Of a DNA stretch of 64,000 bases, positions 8,654 through 16,924 are shown one piece after another. The notes beneath the pieces were generated by a model. The model was given only the letters and a program-made list of their open reading frames with translations, was not told the DNA's origin and ran no database searches. This DNA is from Paenibacillus lupini (GTDB lineage: Bacteria; Bacillota; Bacilli; Paenibacillales; Paenibacillaceae), in contig NZ_JAASRW010000013.1 in assembly GCF_011761355.1 (NCBI RefSeq), positions 1 to 64,000 of the forward strand, written 5' to 3'. The position numbers were made by a program, and so were the translations under genes. The first letter of the stretch is position 1; every line of letters starts with the position of its first letter.

Positions 8654-8721
8654 AAGAATAACCACCTAAATGGCCAAATCCAAAAGATTAGTGGTTATTC
8701 TTGCTTCGAAAGCAAGAGCTC
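8654..8721 (-). repeat. Leader hairpin repeat, copy 1 (before dusB)
   Basis: On the minus strand a small hairpin around GCTTTCGAAGC is followed by AAGAATAACCAC...GTGGTTATTCTT and then TTTTTTAGGAGG, the dusB ribosome-binding site. The large hairpin plus T-run looks like a terminator or attenuator. A related copy occupies the yabQ-divIC gap (36361-36427), sharing the TGGCCATTT loop segment and the GCTTTCGAAGC palindrome. Confidence 0.6.
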
Positions 8722-8762
8722 TAATGAATGATGAAGTCTAGTTTCGTCATATGAAAGGTACG

Positions 8763-8972
8763 TTATGATTCCGTATCCATTAATTCTTCATAGCTGATGC
8801 CTAACGTATTCGCTATATTCATCAGAAGCCGCGCATCAGGCTTACGTGTTCCCCGCTCCAGCGATCCAAGAACCGCTACGGATACGCCTAATACCTTCGC
8901 CAGCTCCTGCTGGGTGTAACCCTTCAGCTTCCGGAACGCCCGGACTCGCTGAGCCAATTGGTGATTTTCCAT
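8763..8972 (-). CDS. yazB: Xre-family small HTH protein (YazB)
   Basis: 69-aa protein that is essentially one Cro/CI-type helix-turn-helix: RAFRKLKGYTQQELAKVLGV, then SVAVLGSLERGTRKPD as recognition region. The position between folK and dusB is the same as B. subtilis yazB, which supports the name. It overlaps the 3' end of folK by 49 bases in another frame, so it is presumably translated from the folate operon mRNA. AGGAAGG lies about ten bases before ATG. Target DNA is unknown; a regulatory role for the operon is only suggested by position. Confidence 0.85.
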   Translation of the reverse strand: MENHQLAQRVRAFRKLKGYTQQELAKVLGVSVAVLGSLERGTRKPDARLLMNIANTLGISYEELMDTES

Positions 8973-9475
8973 AACGTGATGCCTTCCTTTCCATCCTGAA
9001 GCGCCGCTGCTGCAGAGGCCGAAACCGGGTTCTGCAGAGGATGCGACGAGTCGATGACATCCCTAAGTGGTACAAGCACGAATGCCCGCTCCATCATACG
9101 AGGGTGAGGCAGCGTAAGCTCCTCATCATCCATCGTTACATCTCCATATAACAGCAGATCTAGATCTATGGTGCGAGGTCCCCAGCGAATATCTCTGACA
9201 CGGCCAAGAAGCTGCTCAACATCAAATAACGCATGAAGCAGCTCATTTGGTGAAAGAGAAGTCTTAACAGACACGGCCATATTAAGAAAAGCAGGCTGAT
9301 CCGTATACCCGACGGGGTCTGTCTCGTAAATACCAGATACTTTAACAATCTGAACGCCAGACTGCTGCTCAAGATGTTCTACCGCCTGCCTGAGCAGTTC
9401 CTCGCGATCACCAAGATTGGAGCCAAGTGCAATATACGCCTGAGTAATCGTGTTAGGCACGAACAACACGTCCAT
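8924..9475 (-). CDS. folK: HPPK, 6-hydroxymethyl-7,8-dihydropterin pyrophosphokinase
   Basis: 183 aa from ATG 9475. It transfers pyrophosphate from ATP to 6-hydroxymethyl-dihydropterin, just before DHPS in folate synthesis. Recognisable motifs are AYIALGSNLGDRE, TDPVGYTDQPAFLN and RWGPRTIDLDLLLYG, the last being the HPPK signature that binds metal and ATP. The open frame extends to 9529, but that would overlap folB more deeply and has no ribosome-binding site; a GTG at 9469, with GGGACGGG seven bases upstream, is an alternative start. It overlaps folB upstream and yazB downstream. Confidence 0.93.
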   Translation of the reverse strand: MDVLFVPNTITQAYIALGSNLGDREELLRQAVEHLEQQSGVQIVKVSGIYETDPVGYTDQPAFLNMAVSVKTSLSPNELLHALFDVEQLLGRVRDIRWGPRTIDLDLLLYGDVTMDDEELTLPHPRMMERAFVLVPLRDVIDSSHPLQNPVSASAAAALQDGKEGITLWKITNWLSESGRSGS

Positions 9476-9839
9476 TCCCGTCCCGCTTGCGGCGGAGCTC
9501 AATTGTAACTCCGTCAAAATGAATCTCAAACGGCGGATTTGGCTTTGTTACACGAACCGTCACTTCATTTATCATAGTATAAGCTTCCAAAACCCGCGTT
9601 GCAATGCCGCCAGCTAAAGCTTCAATTAATTTATAAGGCTTGCCCTGCACGACGGATTTGACCTGCTCATACAGCTCAGCGTAGTTTATGGTTGCCTCCA
9701 AGTCATCAGTTGCCGCCGCTTGCTCCAGGTCGAGCTTTAGATCAAGGTCGACGATAAACTTCTGTCCAAGCCGATTTTCTTCGGGAAAAACACCGTGATA
9801 GCCGTAAAATTGTATGCCCTTCATTATCATGCTGTCCAT
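9453..9839 (-). CDS. folB: Dihydroneopterin aldolase
   Basis: 128 aa. The FolB fold is shown by MKGIQFYGYHGVFPEENRLGQ at the N-terminus, LEATINYAELY in the middle and VRVTKPNPPF containing the conserved active-site Lys. It converts 7,8-dihydroneopterin to 6-hydroxymethyl-dihydropterin and glycolaldehyde. Met1, Met4 and Met6 are all possible starts; GGAAGG is very close to Met1 and 11 bases from Met4 (9830), so the true start may be slightly downstream. It lies between folP and folK in the folate operon. Confidence 0.95.
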   Translation of the reverse strand: MDSMIMKGIQFYGYHGVFPEENRLGQKFIVDLDLKLDLEQAAATDDLEATINYAELYEQVKSVVQGKPYKLIEALAGGIATRVLEAYTMINEVTVRVTKPNPPFEIHFDGVTIELRRKRDGNGRVVRA

Positions 9840-9902
9840 TGCCTTCCGATTCCTCGCTTTCTATTAGAACGGCGGCGAGCATCGCCACCGCTGTCAGCGC
9901 AT

Positions 9903-10769
9903 TTACTTGCGGTACATGATGGCGTCGGTCATCATTGCCGTCCGCTTATTCGCACGTACATCGTGTACGCGCACGATTTGGCAGCCTTGTGCAATACCTA
10001 GCGTCGTTGTCGCCGCTGTACCTTCCGCCAGATCATCAACCGGCAGGTCCAGCGTCTGCCGGATGAACCGTTTGCGCGAGGTACCCAGCAGCACCGGGTA
10101 CCCAAGCTCTGTTAGTTCCGACAACCGGCCCATAAATTCGAGGTTGTCGTCATGGTCTTTGGCGAAGCCAAGACCCGGGTCGAGCCAAATCTGGCTTGCT
10201 TCAACGCCAGCTTGAAGCGCTATAGCCACACTCGACTGCAGGTCGGCGAGCACATCCGGGACAAGATCACTGTAGTCCCGGGCTGGGCGGTTATGACTGA
10301 TAATAACGGGACAGCCATACTCGGCCGCAACGGCCGCCATAAAGGGGTCATACTTCAGACCCCAGATGTCGTTAATAATATGCGCGCCCGCTTCTAGCGC
10401 CTGGCGTGCGGTATCTGCCTTGTACGTGTCGATTGAGATCGGCACGTGAGGTGCCGCTTCGCGTACAGCCCGAATCACGGGCAGCAGGCGGCGAAGCTCT
10501 TCCTCTACGCTGACCGGCTCAAAGCCGGGGCGCGTCGATTCGGCACCGATATCGATAATATCGACGCCCTCCTCTACCATAGTGGCTGCACGCGCAGCCG
10601 CAGCCTCCGCATGATTGAACCGCCCGCCATCCGAGAAGGAATCCGGCGTAGCATTCAAGATCCCCATAATAAGCGTCCGTTTCCCAAGCTCCAGCTTGAT
10701 ACCGCCGCCTAGTTCATAGCTTCTATTCCAGAAGGTTGGCTTATAGCCTTGTTGTTCCCATTCGCTCAT
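9903..10769 (-). CDS. folP: Dihydropteroate synthase
   Basis: 288 aa TIM-barrel enzyme joining p-aminobenzoate to dihydropterin pyrophosphate; it is the sulfonamide target. The two DHPS signatures are clear: MGILNATPDSFSDGG and DIIDIGAESTRPG, followed by PISIDTYKADTA, LDPGLGFAKDHDDN and GTSRKRFI. The ATG overlaps the pabC stop by four bases (ATGA), indicating translational coupling inside the pabB-pabA-pabC-folP-folB-folK operon. Confidence 0.97.
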   Translation of the reverse strand: MSEWEQQGYKPTFWNRSYELGGGIKLELGKRTLIMGILNATPDSFSDGGRFNHAEAAAARAATMVEEGVDIIDIGAESTRPGFEPVSVEEELRRLLPVIRAVREAAPHVPISIDTYKADTARQALEAGAHIINDIWGLKYDPFMAAVAAEYGCPVIISHNRPARDYSDLVPDVLADLQSSVAIALQAGVEASQIWLDPGLGFAKDHDDNLEFMGRLSELTELGYPVLLGTSRKRFIRQTLDLPVDDLAEGTAATTTLGIAQGCQIVRVHDVRANKRTAMMTDAIMYRK

Positions 10770-11647
10770 CGTTGTTGTGCCTCCGTATCTTCGCGATAAG
10801 CAAGCAATAGCTCGCGCAGCACTAGTCCCGCCAATCCGTTACCAACTACAGTGCTGCTGCCTGCCTCATCGGTTAACCGCGTAACTGGTACGAGCTCCTG
10901 AATGGAAGTCGTCAGCCAAACTTCCTCCGCAGCCAGAAGCTCATCATACAAATAGTGCCCCTCCCGAACGGTATAGCCCCGCTCGCGTGCGAGCTCGATT
11001 ACCCGCTGCCTCGTAATTCCTGGCAAAATGCCAATATCCGTTGAAGGGGTATATATAATGCCGTCCTGCACAAAAAACAGATTGCTCACGATGCCTTCGG
11101 CGAGCAAGCCCTCATGACTTACCATAAGTCCTTCTGCCGAAGCGGAAGCACCACTTGCCAGCAATTCCCGCTTTGCAATTATATTGTTCATATAATGGAG
11201 TGATTTTAAACGAAGTGCCCCTTCCGGGGTATTCCTTACGGTCTTCAGCAGACGCAATTCCTTACCTTCGTCATACAACCGTTCATTATGAGGTGGAAGG
11301 GCTTTAACGAGCATAAGCTCGGTCGGCTGCTCATAATCGCTGCTTGGAAGACCAAGCTCGCCAATGCCTGCCGTGACCGTGAGACGGATATACCCTTCAT
11401 TGAGCCCGTTTGCTTCCAAAAGAGTTGTAATCATCGCCTGCAGCGCATTCAGATCCGGATTATACCGGATACCGATAGCCTCACAACCCGCCATGAGCCG
11501 TTCCATATGCTGATTCAGCAAATACGGCCTGCCGCCGTAGGTCCGGAACGTCTCAAATAACCCCATACCGTACAAAAAGCCGTGATCATAAATCGAGATC
11601 ACAGCTTCTCCAGATTCCATTACCGTTCCGTTCAGCGCGATCTTCAT
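10766..11647 (-). CDS. pabC: Aminodeoxychorismate lyase
   Basis: 293 aa, fold-type IV PLP enzyme, releasing pyruvate from 4-amino-4-deoxychorismate to give p-aminobenzoate. The sequence starts FALNGTVMES-like (KIALNGTVMESGEAVISIYDHG), followed by GLFETFRTYGG, and has LRLKSLHYMNNI containing the Schiff-base Lys. It ends with the family segments EGIVSNLFFV and GITRQRVIELA. Branched-chain aminotransferases share the fold, but position between pabA and folP makes the PABA role most likely. It overlaps both neighbours by four bases. Confidence 0.92.
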   Translation of the reverse strand: MKIALNGTVMESGEAVISIYDHGFLYGMGLFETFRTYGGRPYLLNQHMERLMAGCEAIGIRYNPDLNALQAMITTLLEANGLNEGYIRLTVTAGIGELGLPSSDYEQPTELMLVKALPPHNERLYDEGKELRLLKTVRNTPEGALRLKSLHYMNNIIAKRELLASGASASAEGLMVSHEGLLAEGIVSNLFFVQDGIIYTPSTDIGILPGITRQRVIELARERGYTVREGHYLYDELLAAEEVWLTTSIQELVPVTRLTDEAGSSTVVGNGLAGLVLRELLLAYREDTEAQQR

Positions 11648-12225
11648 CGTGCCGCGCCCGTCCGGCGTTTCAAGAAATTGCGCAGCATCGCATGTCCATG
11701 CTGCGTGATGATTGATTCAGGATGGAACTGTACGCCTTCGATCGGATATTCTTTATGGCGCAGTCCCATAATTTCGCCTTCCGCCGTTTCTGCACTAATC
11801 TCGAGGCAATCCGGAAGCGTCTCACGCTTCACAATTAATGAGTGGTAACGAGTAGCCGTATAAGGAGATGGAATTCCTTCAAAGATCGTCTTGCCATCAT
11901 GCAAAATTTCAGACGTTTTGCCGTGCATCAGTTTCTCCGCGCGCACCACATCACCGCCAAATGCTTGTCCGATCGACTGATGGCCAAGACATACACCAAA
12001 GATCGGAATAATACCTTTGAAATGCTCAATAACCGAGAGGCTGATGCCTGCTTCATTCGGAGAGCAAGGTCCAGGCGAGATCAGGATATGGTCGGGCTTC
12101 AGCGCTTCAATACCAGCAAGATCAATCTCGTCATTCCGCTTTACGACAACCTCTTCACCCAATTCCCCTAAATACTGCACCAAGTTGTACGTAAACGAAT
12201 CATAATTATCAATTACTAGAATCAT
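11644..12225 (-). CDS. pabA: Glutamine amidotransferase subunit of aminodeoxychorismate (and probably anthranilate) synthase
   Basis: 193-aa class I glutamine amidotransferase. The catalytic Cys is in PIFGVCLGHQSIGQAFGG and the His/Glu pair in GVQFHPESI. It supplies ammonia to PabB. In B. subtilis the equivalent gene is amphibolic, also serving TrpE; that could hold here but no trp genes are in view. The sequence opens MILVIDNYDSFTYNLVQYLG, exactly as the family. It overlaps pabC by four bases. Confidence 0.95.
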   Translation of the reverse strand: MILVIDNYDSFTYNLVQYLGELGEEVVVKRNDEIDLAGIEALKPDHILISPGPCSPNEAGISLSVIEHFKGIIPIFGVCLGHQSIGQAFGGDVVRAEKLMHGKTSEILHDGKTIFEGIPSPYTATRYHSLIVKRETLPDCLEISAETAEGEIMGLRHKEYPIEGVQFHPESIITQHGHAMLRNFLKRRTGAAR

Positions 12226-12258
12226 CGCTACTGCTCCCCCTTTGTGTATCGCCCTGCA

Positions 12259-13830
12259 TTATGTCCGGCTTGTCCGCTCTGCAAATCGTTCACTATACTG
12301 AATTGCCTTCCATAATGCCTTCGCTTTATTTAACGATTCGTAATACTCCCGCTCCGGATCGGAATCAATGACGATTCCTGCTCCCGCCTGGATATGTACG
12401 ATACCGTCTCTCACCGCCATCGTTCTTATAATTATATTAAATTCCATATCGCCATTATAGTCAATCCATCCGAGTGATCCCGTATAAGGTCCCCGCCGGA
12501 CCGGCTCAAGCTCTTCGATGATTTCCATGGTGCGGATTTTCGGTGCGCCAGTGATCGTTCCTCCCGGGAATGTCGCCGCGATGACGTCAAAGGCATCCTT
12601 GCCTTCTGCTAAACGTCCCTCCACCTGGGATACCAAGTGCATAACATGGGAGTAATATTCGATAACCATCAGCTCTTCGACTTTAACCGTACCAAATTCC
12701 GAAATACGCCCAAGATCGTTACGCTCAAGATCGACGAGCATGATATGCTCCGCCCGCTCCTTCTCGCTTGTACGGAGCTCCTCCGCCATCAACAAGTCTT
12801 CTGTCTCCGATCTGCCGCGGCGGCGTGTGCCTGCAATCGGCCTTGATGCCAGCTTATTGCCGTTCTGCTCGACTAGCAGTTCAGGAGAAGCTGAGACAAG
12901 CTGGAAGTCCGGGCAGCGCAAGAATCCCATGTACGGCGACGGATTGAAAATACGCAGCCACTCGTACAACTCCTCTGGTGAAGCAGCGACTTCCCGGCTC
13001 TGCCTCTGGGACAGATTCACCTGAAATACATCGCCTTGGCTGATGTAATGCTGAATACGCTGCACAGCATCCATAAAAGCTTCTTTGCGGAAGGGTGAAG
13101 TGATGCCCTCTACCAACTCCACATCGATATGCAGACTGTCGCCTTCCAGGAACCGTCTCCGATCCTCGCGAATCGATGCAGCCTCGCCATCCTGCTGCTG
13201 AATGTGCTCCTGCCAGAACGCTGCCATCTCATCGGCTTGTGCCGCTGCTTTCTCATAGCAGGCTTTGAGCTGCTCATCATCTTCTTCTCCATTAACAGCC
13301 GTATGGACAGCGCAATACAGCATCTTATCCTGCTGATCCACAATCCAGATCCTGTTCATGCGCAGGAACAAATAATCCGGAAGTCCTGTATCATCCGCCG
13401 AAAGCTCTGGCAGACGCTCAATCGAACGGACCACATCGTAGCTCCAATAGCCTACGCAGCCCCCCGTCCATTTAGGCCCATCCGCAAGCTTTGGAGACCG
13501 ATAGGGCTCCATCCAACGGCGCATAATCTCGAGAGGCTTGCCTTCCCAGCTTTTTTCCGCCAGAACATGACCTTGCAGATCCCACTCTTCCGATTGTGCA
13601 TGCAGCCCCTTCCCGCGAATAACGCCTTCTGGGCGCAAGCCCAAATATGTGTAACGTCCGTCCTTACCACTTTCCAATACAAAAGCATGTGGAGAAGCCG
13701 CGCGCCATGCCGACTCCCAGGAGTCGACCGTAACCGATCCAAGCGGAATACGCTTTAACAAAGGCAGGGTCGTATATTTTCGTTCCGCCTGCCATAAGGC
13801 CCACTGCCGGGGTGCGGTGAACATATTCAT
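12259..13830 (-). CDS. pabB: Aminodeoxychorismate synthase component I
   Basis: 523 aa. The N-terminal domain is followed by the chorismate-binding domain (about residues 250-510) with GDVFQVNLSQRQ, SASPELLV, and PGGTITGAPKIRTMEI. With PabA it makes 4-amino-4-deoxychorismate. The motif around residue 330 reads PIAGTRRRG, that is Ala where E. coli PabB has the nucleophilic Lys of PIKGT; this form is also typical of anthranilate synthase TrpE, so assignment rests on the folate operon context. GGAGGAA precedes the ATG. It is the first gene of the folate operon, directly after the cysK terminator. Confidence 0.92.
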   Translation of the reverse strand: MNMFTAPRQWALWQAERKYTTLPLLKRIPLGSVTVDSWESAWRAASPHAFVLESGKDGRYTYLGLRPEGVIRGKGLHAQSEEWDLQGHVLAEKSWEGKPLEIMRRWMEPYRSPKLADGPKWTGGCVGYWSYDVVRSIERLPELSADDTGLPDYLFLRMNRIWIVDQQDKMLYCAVHTAVNGEEDDEQLKACYEKAAAQADEMAAFWQEHIQQQDGEAASIREDRRRFLEGDSLHIDVELVEGITSPFRKEAFMDAVQRIQHYISQGDVFQVNLSQRQSREVAASPEELYEWLRIFNPSPYMGFLRCPDFQLVSASPELLVEQNGNKLASRPIAGTRRRGRSETEDLLMAEELRTSEKERAEHIMLVDLERNDLGRISEFGTVKVEELMVIEYYSHVMHLVSQVEGRLAEGKDAFDVIAATFPGGTITGAPKIRTMEIIEELEPVRRGPYTGSLGWIDYNGDMEFNIIIRTMAVRDGIVHIQAGAGIVIDSDPEREYYESLNKAKALWKAIQYSERFAERTSRT

Positions 13831-13883
13831 TTCCTCCGATCAGGTATGATTTGCTAAGTATACAAAAAGCCCCCGTAAACGTC

Positions 13884-13910
13884 AAAAAGCCCCCATTCCA
13901 AGGAATGGGG
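13884..13910 (-). terminator. Terminator after cysK
   Basis: CCCCATTCC (13891-13899) pairs with GGAATGGGG (13902-13910) around a two-base loop and is followed on the minus strand by GCTTTTTG. A second GGGGGCTTTTTG without an arm follows 20 bases on. Confidence 0.85.
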
Positions 13911-13931
13911 ACTCCTATAAGTAGGTCTATA

Positions 13932-14870
13932 TTAGTTCTCGAAGTTAAACAATGGCGTGGACAGGTAACGTTCGCCATTCGAAGGAACAACCGCGATAAC
14001 ACGTTTGCCTTTGCCCAGTTCTTTCGCTACTTTGAGTGCAGCGAAGATCGCAGCACCGGAAGAAATACCACACAAGATACCTTCTTCTTTCGCAGCGCGA
14101 CGAGCATATTCGAATGCTTCTTCGTTCTCAACGGTAATAACTTCGTCATAAATCTCACGATTCAGGATATCTGGTACAAAGTTAGCACCGATACCTTGGA
14201 TTTTGTGAGGACCAGGGTTGCCGCCCGACAGGATCGGGGAAGCAGCTGGCTCAACTGCATAGATTTTAATGCCTTCAAAGTTCTCTTTCAATACTTCGCC
14301 TGTACCCGAAATCGTACCGCCAGTACCGATACCCGCAATAAATGCATCCAGCTTGCCGTCGAGGGAGTTGATCGCTTCAACGATTTCCGGTCCTGTTGTT
14401 TCGCGGTGAACTTTTACGTTCGCTTGGTTCTTGAATTGTTGTGGAATGAAATACGAAGGGTTCTCTTTCGCCAGCTCTTCTGCTTTGCGAACAGCACCGT
14501 TCATACCTTCGGAGCCTGGAGTCAGAACAAGCTCTGCACCGTAAGCACGAAGCAGGTTGCGGCGCTCAATGCTCATTGTCTCAGGCATAACAAGGATCGC
14601 TTTGTAGCCTTTAGCTGCTGCTACCATTGCAAGTCCGATACCTGTGTTACCACTGGTAGGCTCAACGATTGTATCGCCTGGTTTCAGACGGCCTTCTTGC
14701 TCAGCAACTTCGATCATGCTGATTGCAATACGGTCTTTAACGCTTGCACCTGGGTTTTGGTATTCAAGCTTAACATAAATTTCGGCGCTATCTTCTGGCA
14801 CAAGACGGTTCAAACGGACAAGAGGTGTGTCACCAATGAGTTCAGTTACGCTGTTTACAATTCTAGCCAT
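13932..14870 (-). CDS. cysK: Cysteine synthase A (O-acetylserine sulfhydrylase)
   Basis: 312-aa fold-type II PLP enzyme that makes cysteine from O-acetylserine and sulfide. The Schiff-base Lys is in NPGASVKDRIA, substrate loop PTSGNTGIGLA, phosphate loop GIGTGGTISGTGEVL, and SSGAAIFAAL near the C-terminus. It is monocistronic: own promoter at 14924-14953, possible Cys-regulator site at 14885-14909, and own terminator. The location between yacD and pabB is as in B. subtilis. Confidence 0.97.
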   Translation of the reverse strand: MARIVNSVTELIGDTPLVRLNRLVPEDSAEIYVKLEYQNPGASVKDRIAISMIEVAEQEGRLKPGDTIVEPTSGNTGIGLAMVAAAKGYKAILVMPETMSIERRNLLRAYGAELVLTPGSEGMNGAVRKAEELAKENPSYFIPQQFKNQANVKVHRETTGPEIVEAINSLDGKLDAFIAGIGTGGTISGTGEVLKENFEGIKIYAVEPAASPILSGGNPGPHKIQGIGANFVPDILNREIYDEVITVENEEAFEYARRAAKEEGILCGISSGAAIFAALKVAKELGKGKRVIAVVPSNGERYLSTPLFNFEN

Positions 14871-14884
14871 GAGAATAATTGCCT

Positions 14885-14909
14885 CCTTATTCCGACTAAT
14901 TTAGTTGGT
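14885..14909 (-). promoter_or_regulatory. Possible CymR-type operator in cysK leader
   Basis: Just downstream of the cysK -10 the minus strand has a palindrome ACTAAATTAGT (14895-14905) inside ACCAACTAAATTAGTCGGAATAAGG. The TAGTCGGAAT part resembles sites of Rrf2-type cysteine regulators, and cysK is a CymR target in B. subtilis. A downstream position would allow roadblock repression. The match is from memory of the motif, so moderate at best. Confidence 0.4.
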
Positions 14910-14923
14910 TTTTTCCTAATATC

Positions 14924-14953
14924 ATATTATCAATCTCTTATATCCGTTGTCAA
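14924..14953 (-). promoter_or_regulatory. SigA promoter of cysK
   Basis: Minus strand TTGACA (14948-14953), 18-base spacer, TAATAT (14924-14929), about 55 bases before the ATG. Confidence 0.7.
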
Positions 14954-14974
14954 TAGTTTCTTTCTTGAATTTAC

Positions 14975-15008
14975 AAGAAAAGGGAGAAGCCGCCCGGGGG
15001 CGGCTTCT
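14975..15008 (-). terminator. Terminator after yacD
   Basis: GAAGCCGCC (14986-14994) pairs with GGCGGCTTC (14999-15007) around CCGG-type loop bases; the minus-strand reading continues TCCCTTTTCTT. Confidence 0.8.
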
Positions 15009-15027
15009 AGATGATTATATTAGTGCT

Positions 15028-16002
15028 CTAAGGGGTAGTTGTCGCGTCGTATTTGTGAAGTAAATCATCCTCAATCTCATTAAGCGGCTTGGCTTTGGAG
15101 AGCGCCAAATCCTGCCGTGCCTTTTCATACAGAACATGACCGGTCAGGCCTTCCGTTTTCTGCCGTTCGATTAAGCGGATTACTGCATATCCATCTTCGA
15201 CCTTAATAGGACCTGTTGTCTCTCCTGTCTGAAGCCGGCTTGCTTCATCGAGCAGATCAGCGTCATAGAAAGGATCATCAGAATCGATAAGACCTAGATC
15301 TCCGCCGGAATCAGATGTGTTGCTGTCCATTGAGTACGTGCTTGCTAACTCATCAAATGAGGCTCCGTCTGATAAAAGATCGAGCACATCATTTGCCTCT
15401 TGTGCTGTATCCGTTACAATCCACTGCAGATGCAGCCTAAGCCGATCGGCGAATTGCTTTTGATTCGCTGCTATGTAATTCTCGATCTCCACCTCGGACA
15501 AATCGACCGTTAAGACAGCGATTTTCTCAAGCAGCAAGCGATATCTGACATCTTCCCGTACATCAATCTTCGACATGCCAAGCTGTTCCTGCATCACATT
15601 ATAAAAAACATCTTCGCTATCGTATCCTTCGATCATCGAAGCCAGCTCCCGGTCCTCTTCTTCAGAGGTTACGCTTAGCTGCTGAGCCTTTGCTTCTAGA
15701 TCAATCGCCTTATGAACCATCATCGTTCGAAGTACGGTGTTCCCGTATTGCTTCTCAAGCTGGCTCTCCAGCTCAGCCGTTGTAATTGGGATGCCTCCCA
15801 CCGTAGCCGCAATGCCATCGCTTCGCACAGAATCCGAATCACTTGGCGTATCACCAGTCTGTGCCTTTGTCTCCGAATCAGGCTCATGCTGCTCAGGATC
15901 ATCCGAGAACGGAGACAGCTTCACAATGACAGCCACGCTTAGGACAATCATACAAATCGCTTGAAGAACGACAACTGCTTTTATTACCCCGTATTTCCTC
16001 AT
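15028..16002 (-). CDS. yacD: Membrane-anchored PpiC-type peptidyl-prolyl isomerase (YacD-like)
   Basis: 324 aa. An N-terminal hydrophobic segment (residues 7-27) lacks a lipobox Cys, so it is a signal anchor rather than a lipoprotein. A Ser/Asp-rich linker leads to a SurA/PrsA-like chaperone part (ELESQLEKQYGNTVLRTMM) and then a parvulin domain (about 190-290) with DLGLIDSDDPFYDADLLDEA and GPIKVEDGYAVIRLIE. The usual HILV at the start of the parvulin domain reads LHLQWIV, so activity may be weak. The location between hslO and cysK matches B. subtilis yacD. Likely extracytoplasmic folding helper. Confidence 0.82.
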   Translation of the reverse strand: MRKYGVIKAVVVLQAICMIVLSVAVIVKLSPFSDDPEQHEPDSETKAQTGDTPSDSDSVRSDGIAATVGGIPITTAELESQLEKQYGNTVLRTMMVHKAIDLEAKAQQLSVTSEEEDRELASMIEGYDSEDVFYNVMQEQLGMSKIDVREDVRYRLLLEKIAVLTVDLSEVEIENYIAANQKQFADRLRLHLQWIVTDTAQEANDVLDLLSDGASFDELASTYSMDSNTSDSGGDLGLIDSDDPFYDADLLDEASRLQTGETTGPIKVEDGYAVIRLIERQKTEGLTGHVLYEKARQDLALSKAKPLNEIEDDLLHKYDATTTP

Positions 16003-16020
16003 TTCCCCAATGCCCCCGCG

Positions 16021-16920
16021 TTATTGCACAAGCTTTGGCTTTGCCTGATCAATCAGCTGCTTCAGCTGTACCGGGTCAAACGTATAAGCCACGTTGCAAT
16101 AATGGCAGACTACCTCTGCCTTGCCATCTTCCTCAATAATCTGCTCCAGCTCCGATACTCCCAGGCTGATCAGCGTCTGCTCCACCCGCTCCTGCGAGCA
16201 TTTACACTGGAACTTCAAATCCAGCGAATCATGGATATGCAGCTCATCACCTACAAGCCTACGAAGTATTCCTTCTGGTGTCTCTCCTTGTTCAAGCAGC
16301 TTCGTCACATGCGGCATAGCACCAACAGCCTGCTCGAGACGGGTGATCTCCTCATCCGTTAGTCCAGGCAGGATCTGTACAATAAATCCACCAGAATGAA
16401 TAACGCTGCCGTCTGCTTCTACAAGCACGCCAAGTCCAACTGCGGAAGGTGTCTGCTCTGATACGGCAAAATAATACGTGAAATCTTCAGCCAGCTCGCC
16501 CGAAATGATCGGTACGCTGCCGAGATAAGGATCCTTAAGTCCAAGGTCCTTAATAATATGAAGGTATCCATTACGGCCAACGCCGCCAGCGACATCGATC
16601 TTCCCATGCTCATTACTAGGAAGCAGCACATCCGGGTTATCGACATAACCCCGTATTTCACCATGTGCATTAGCGTCAACGACGATTTGACCGATTGGAC
16701 CGTCACCTTTTACTTTAACAGTCAGCTGCTCTTCACCTTTCAGCATCGCACCCATTATGGCTGCTGCTGTTGCCGTGCGACCAAATGCGGCCGTTGCTGT
16801 CGGCAGCGTCTGATGGCGACGCTGAAGCTCAGATACAAGCTGGGTAGTGCGGGCAGCAAATACGCGAATTTTACCTCCCCACGCCGTACCCCGAACGAGT
16901 ACGTCTGGTAACTGCTCCAT
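16021..16920 (-). CDS. hslO: Redox-regulated chaperone Hsp33
   Basis: 299 aa from ATG 16920, chosen because AGGAGGG lies eight bases upstream; the open frame runs nine codons further into coaX. The C-terminal redox switch has the four zinc ligands as CKC and CHYC about 27-30 residues apart. Under oxidative stress these form disulfides and activate the holdase. The N-terminal domain shows VRGTAWGGKIRVFAARTT and FGRTATAAAIMGAMLKG. It closely follows coaX in the nad-coaX-hslO run. Confidence 0.96.
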   Translation of the reverse strand: MEQLPDVLVRGTAWGGKIRVFAARTTQLVSELQRRHQTLPTATAAFGRTATAAAIMGAMLKGEEQLTVKVKGDGPIGQIVVDANAHGEIRGYVDNPDVLLPSNEHGKIDVAGGVGRNGYLHIIKDLGLKDPYLGSVPIISGELAEDFTYYFAVSEQTPSAVGLGVLVEADGSVIHSGGFIVQILPGLTDEEITRLEQAVGAMPHVTKLLEQGETPEGILRRLVGDELHIHDSLDLKFQCKCSQERVEQTLISLGVSELEQIIEEDGKAEVVCHYCNVAYTFDPVQLKQLIDQAKPKLVQ

Positions 16921-16924
16921 TCTT

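Noticed and set aside
13851..15014. 387-codon open frame on plus opposite cysK
   Set aside because: Antisense to cysK and its promoter; would destroy clear terminator and promoter signals.
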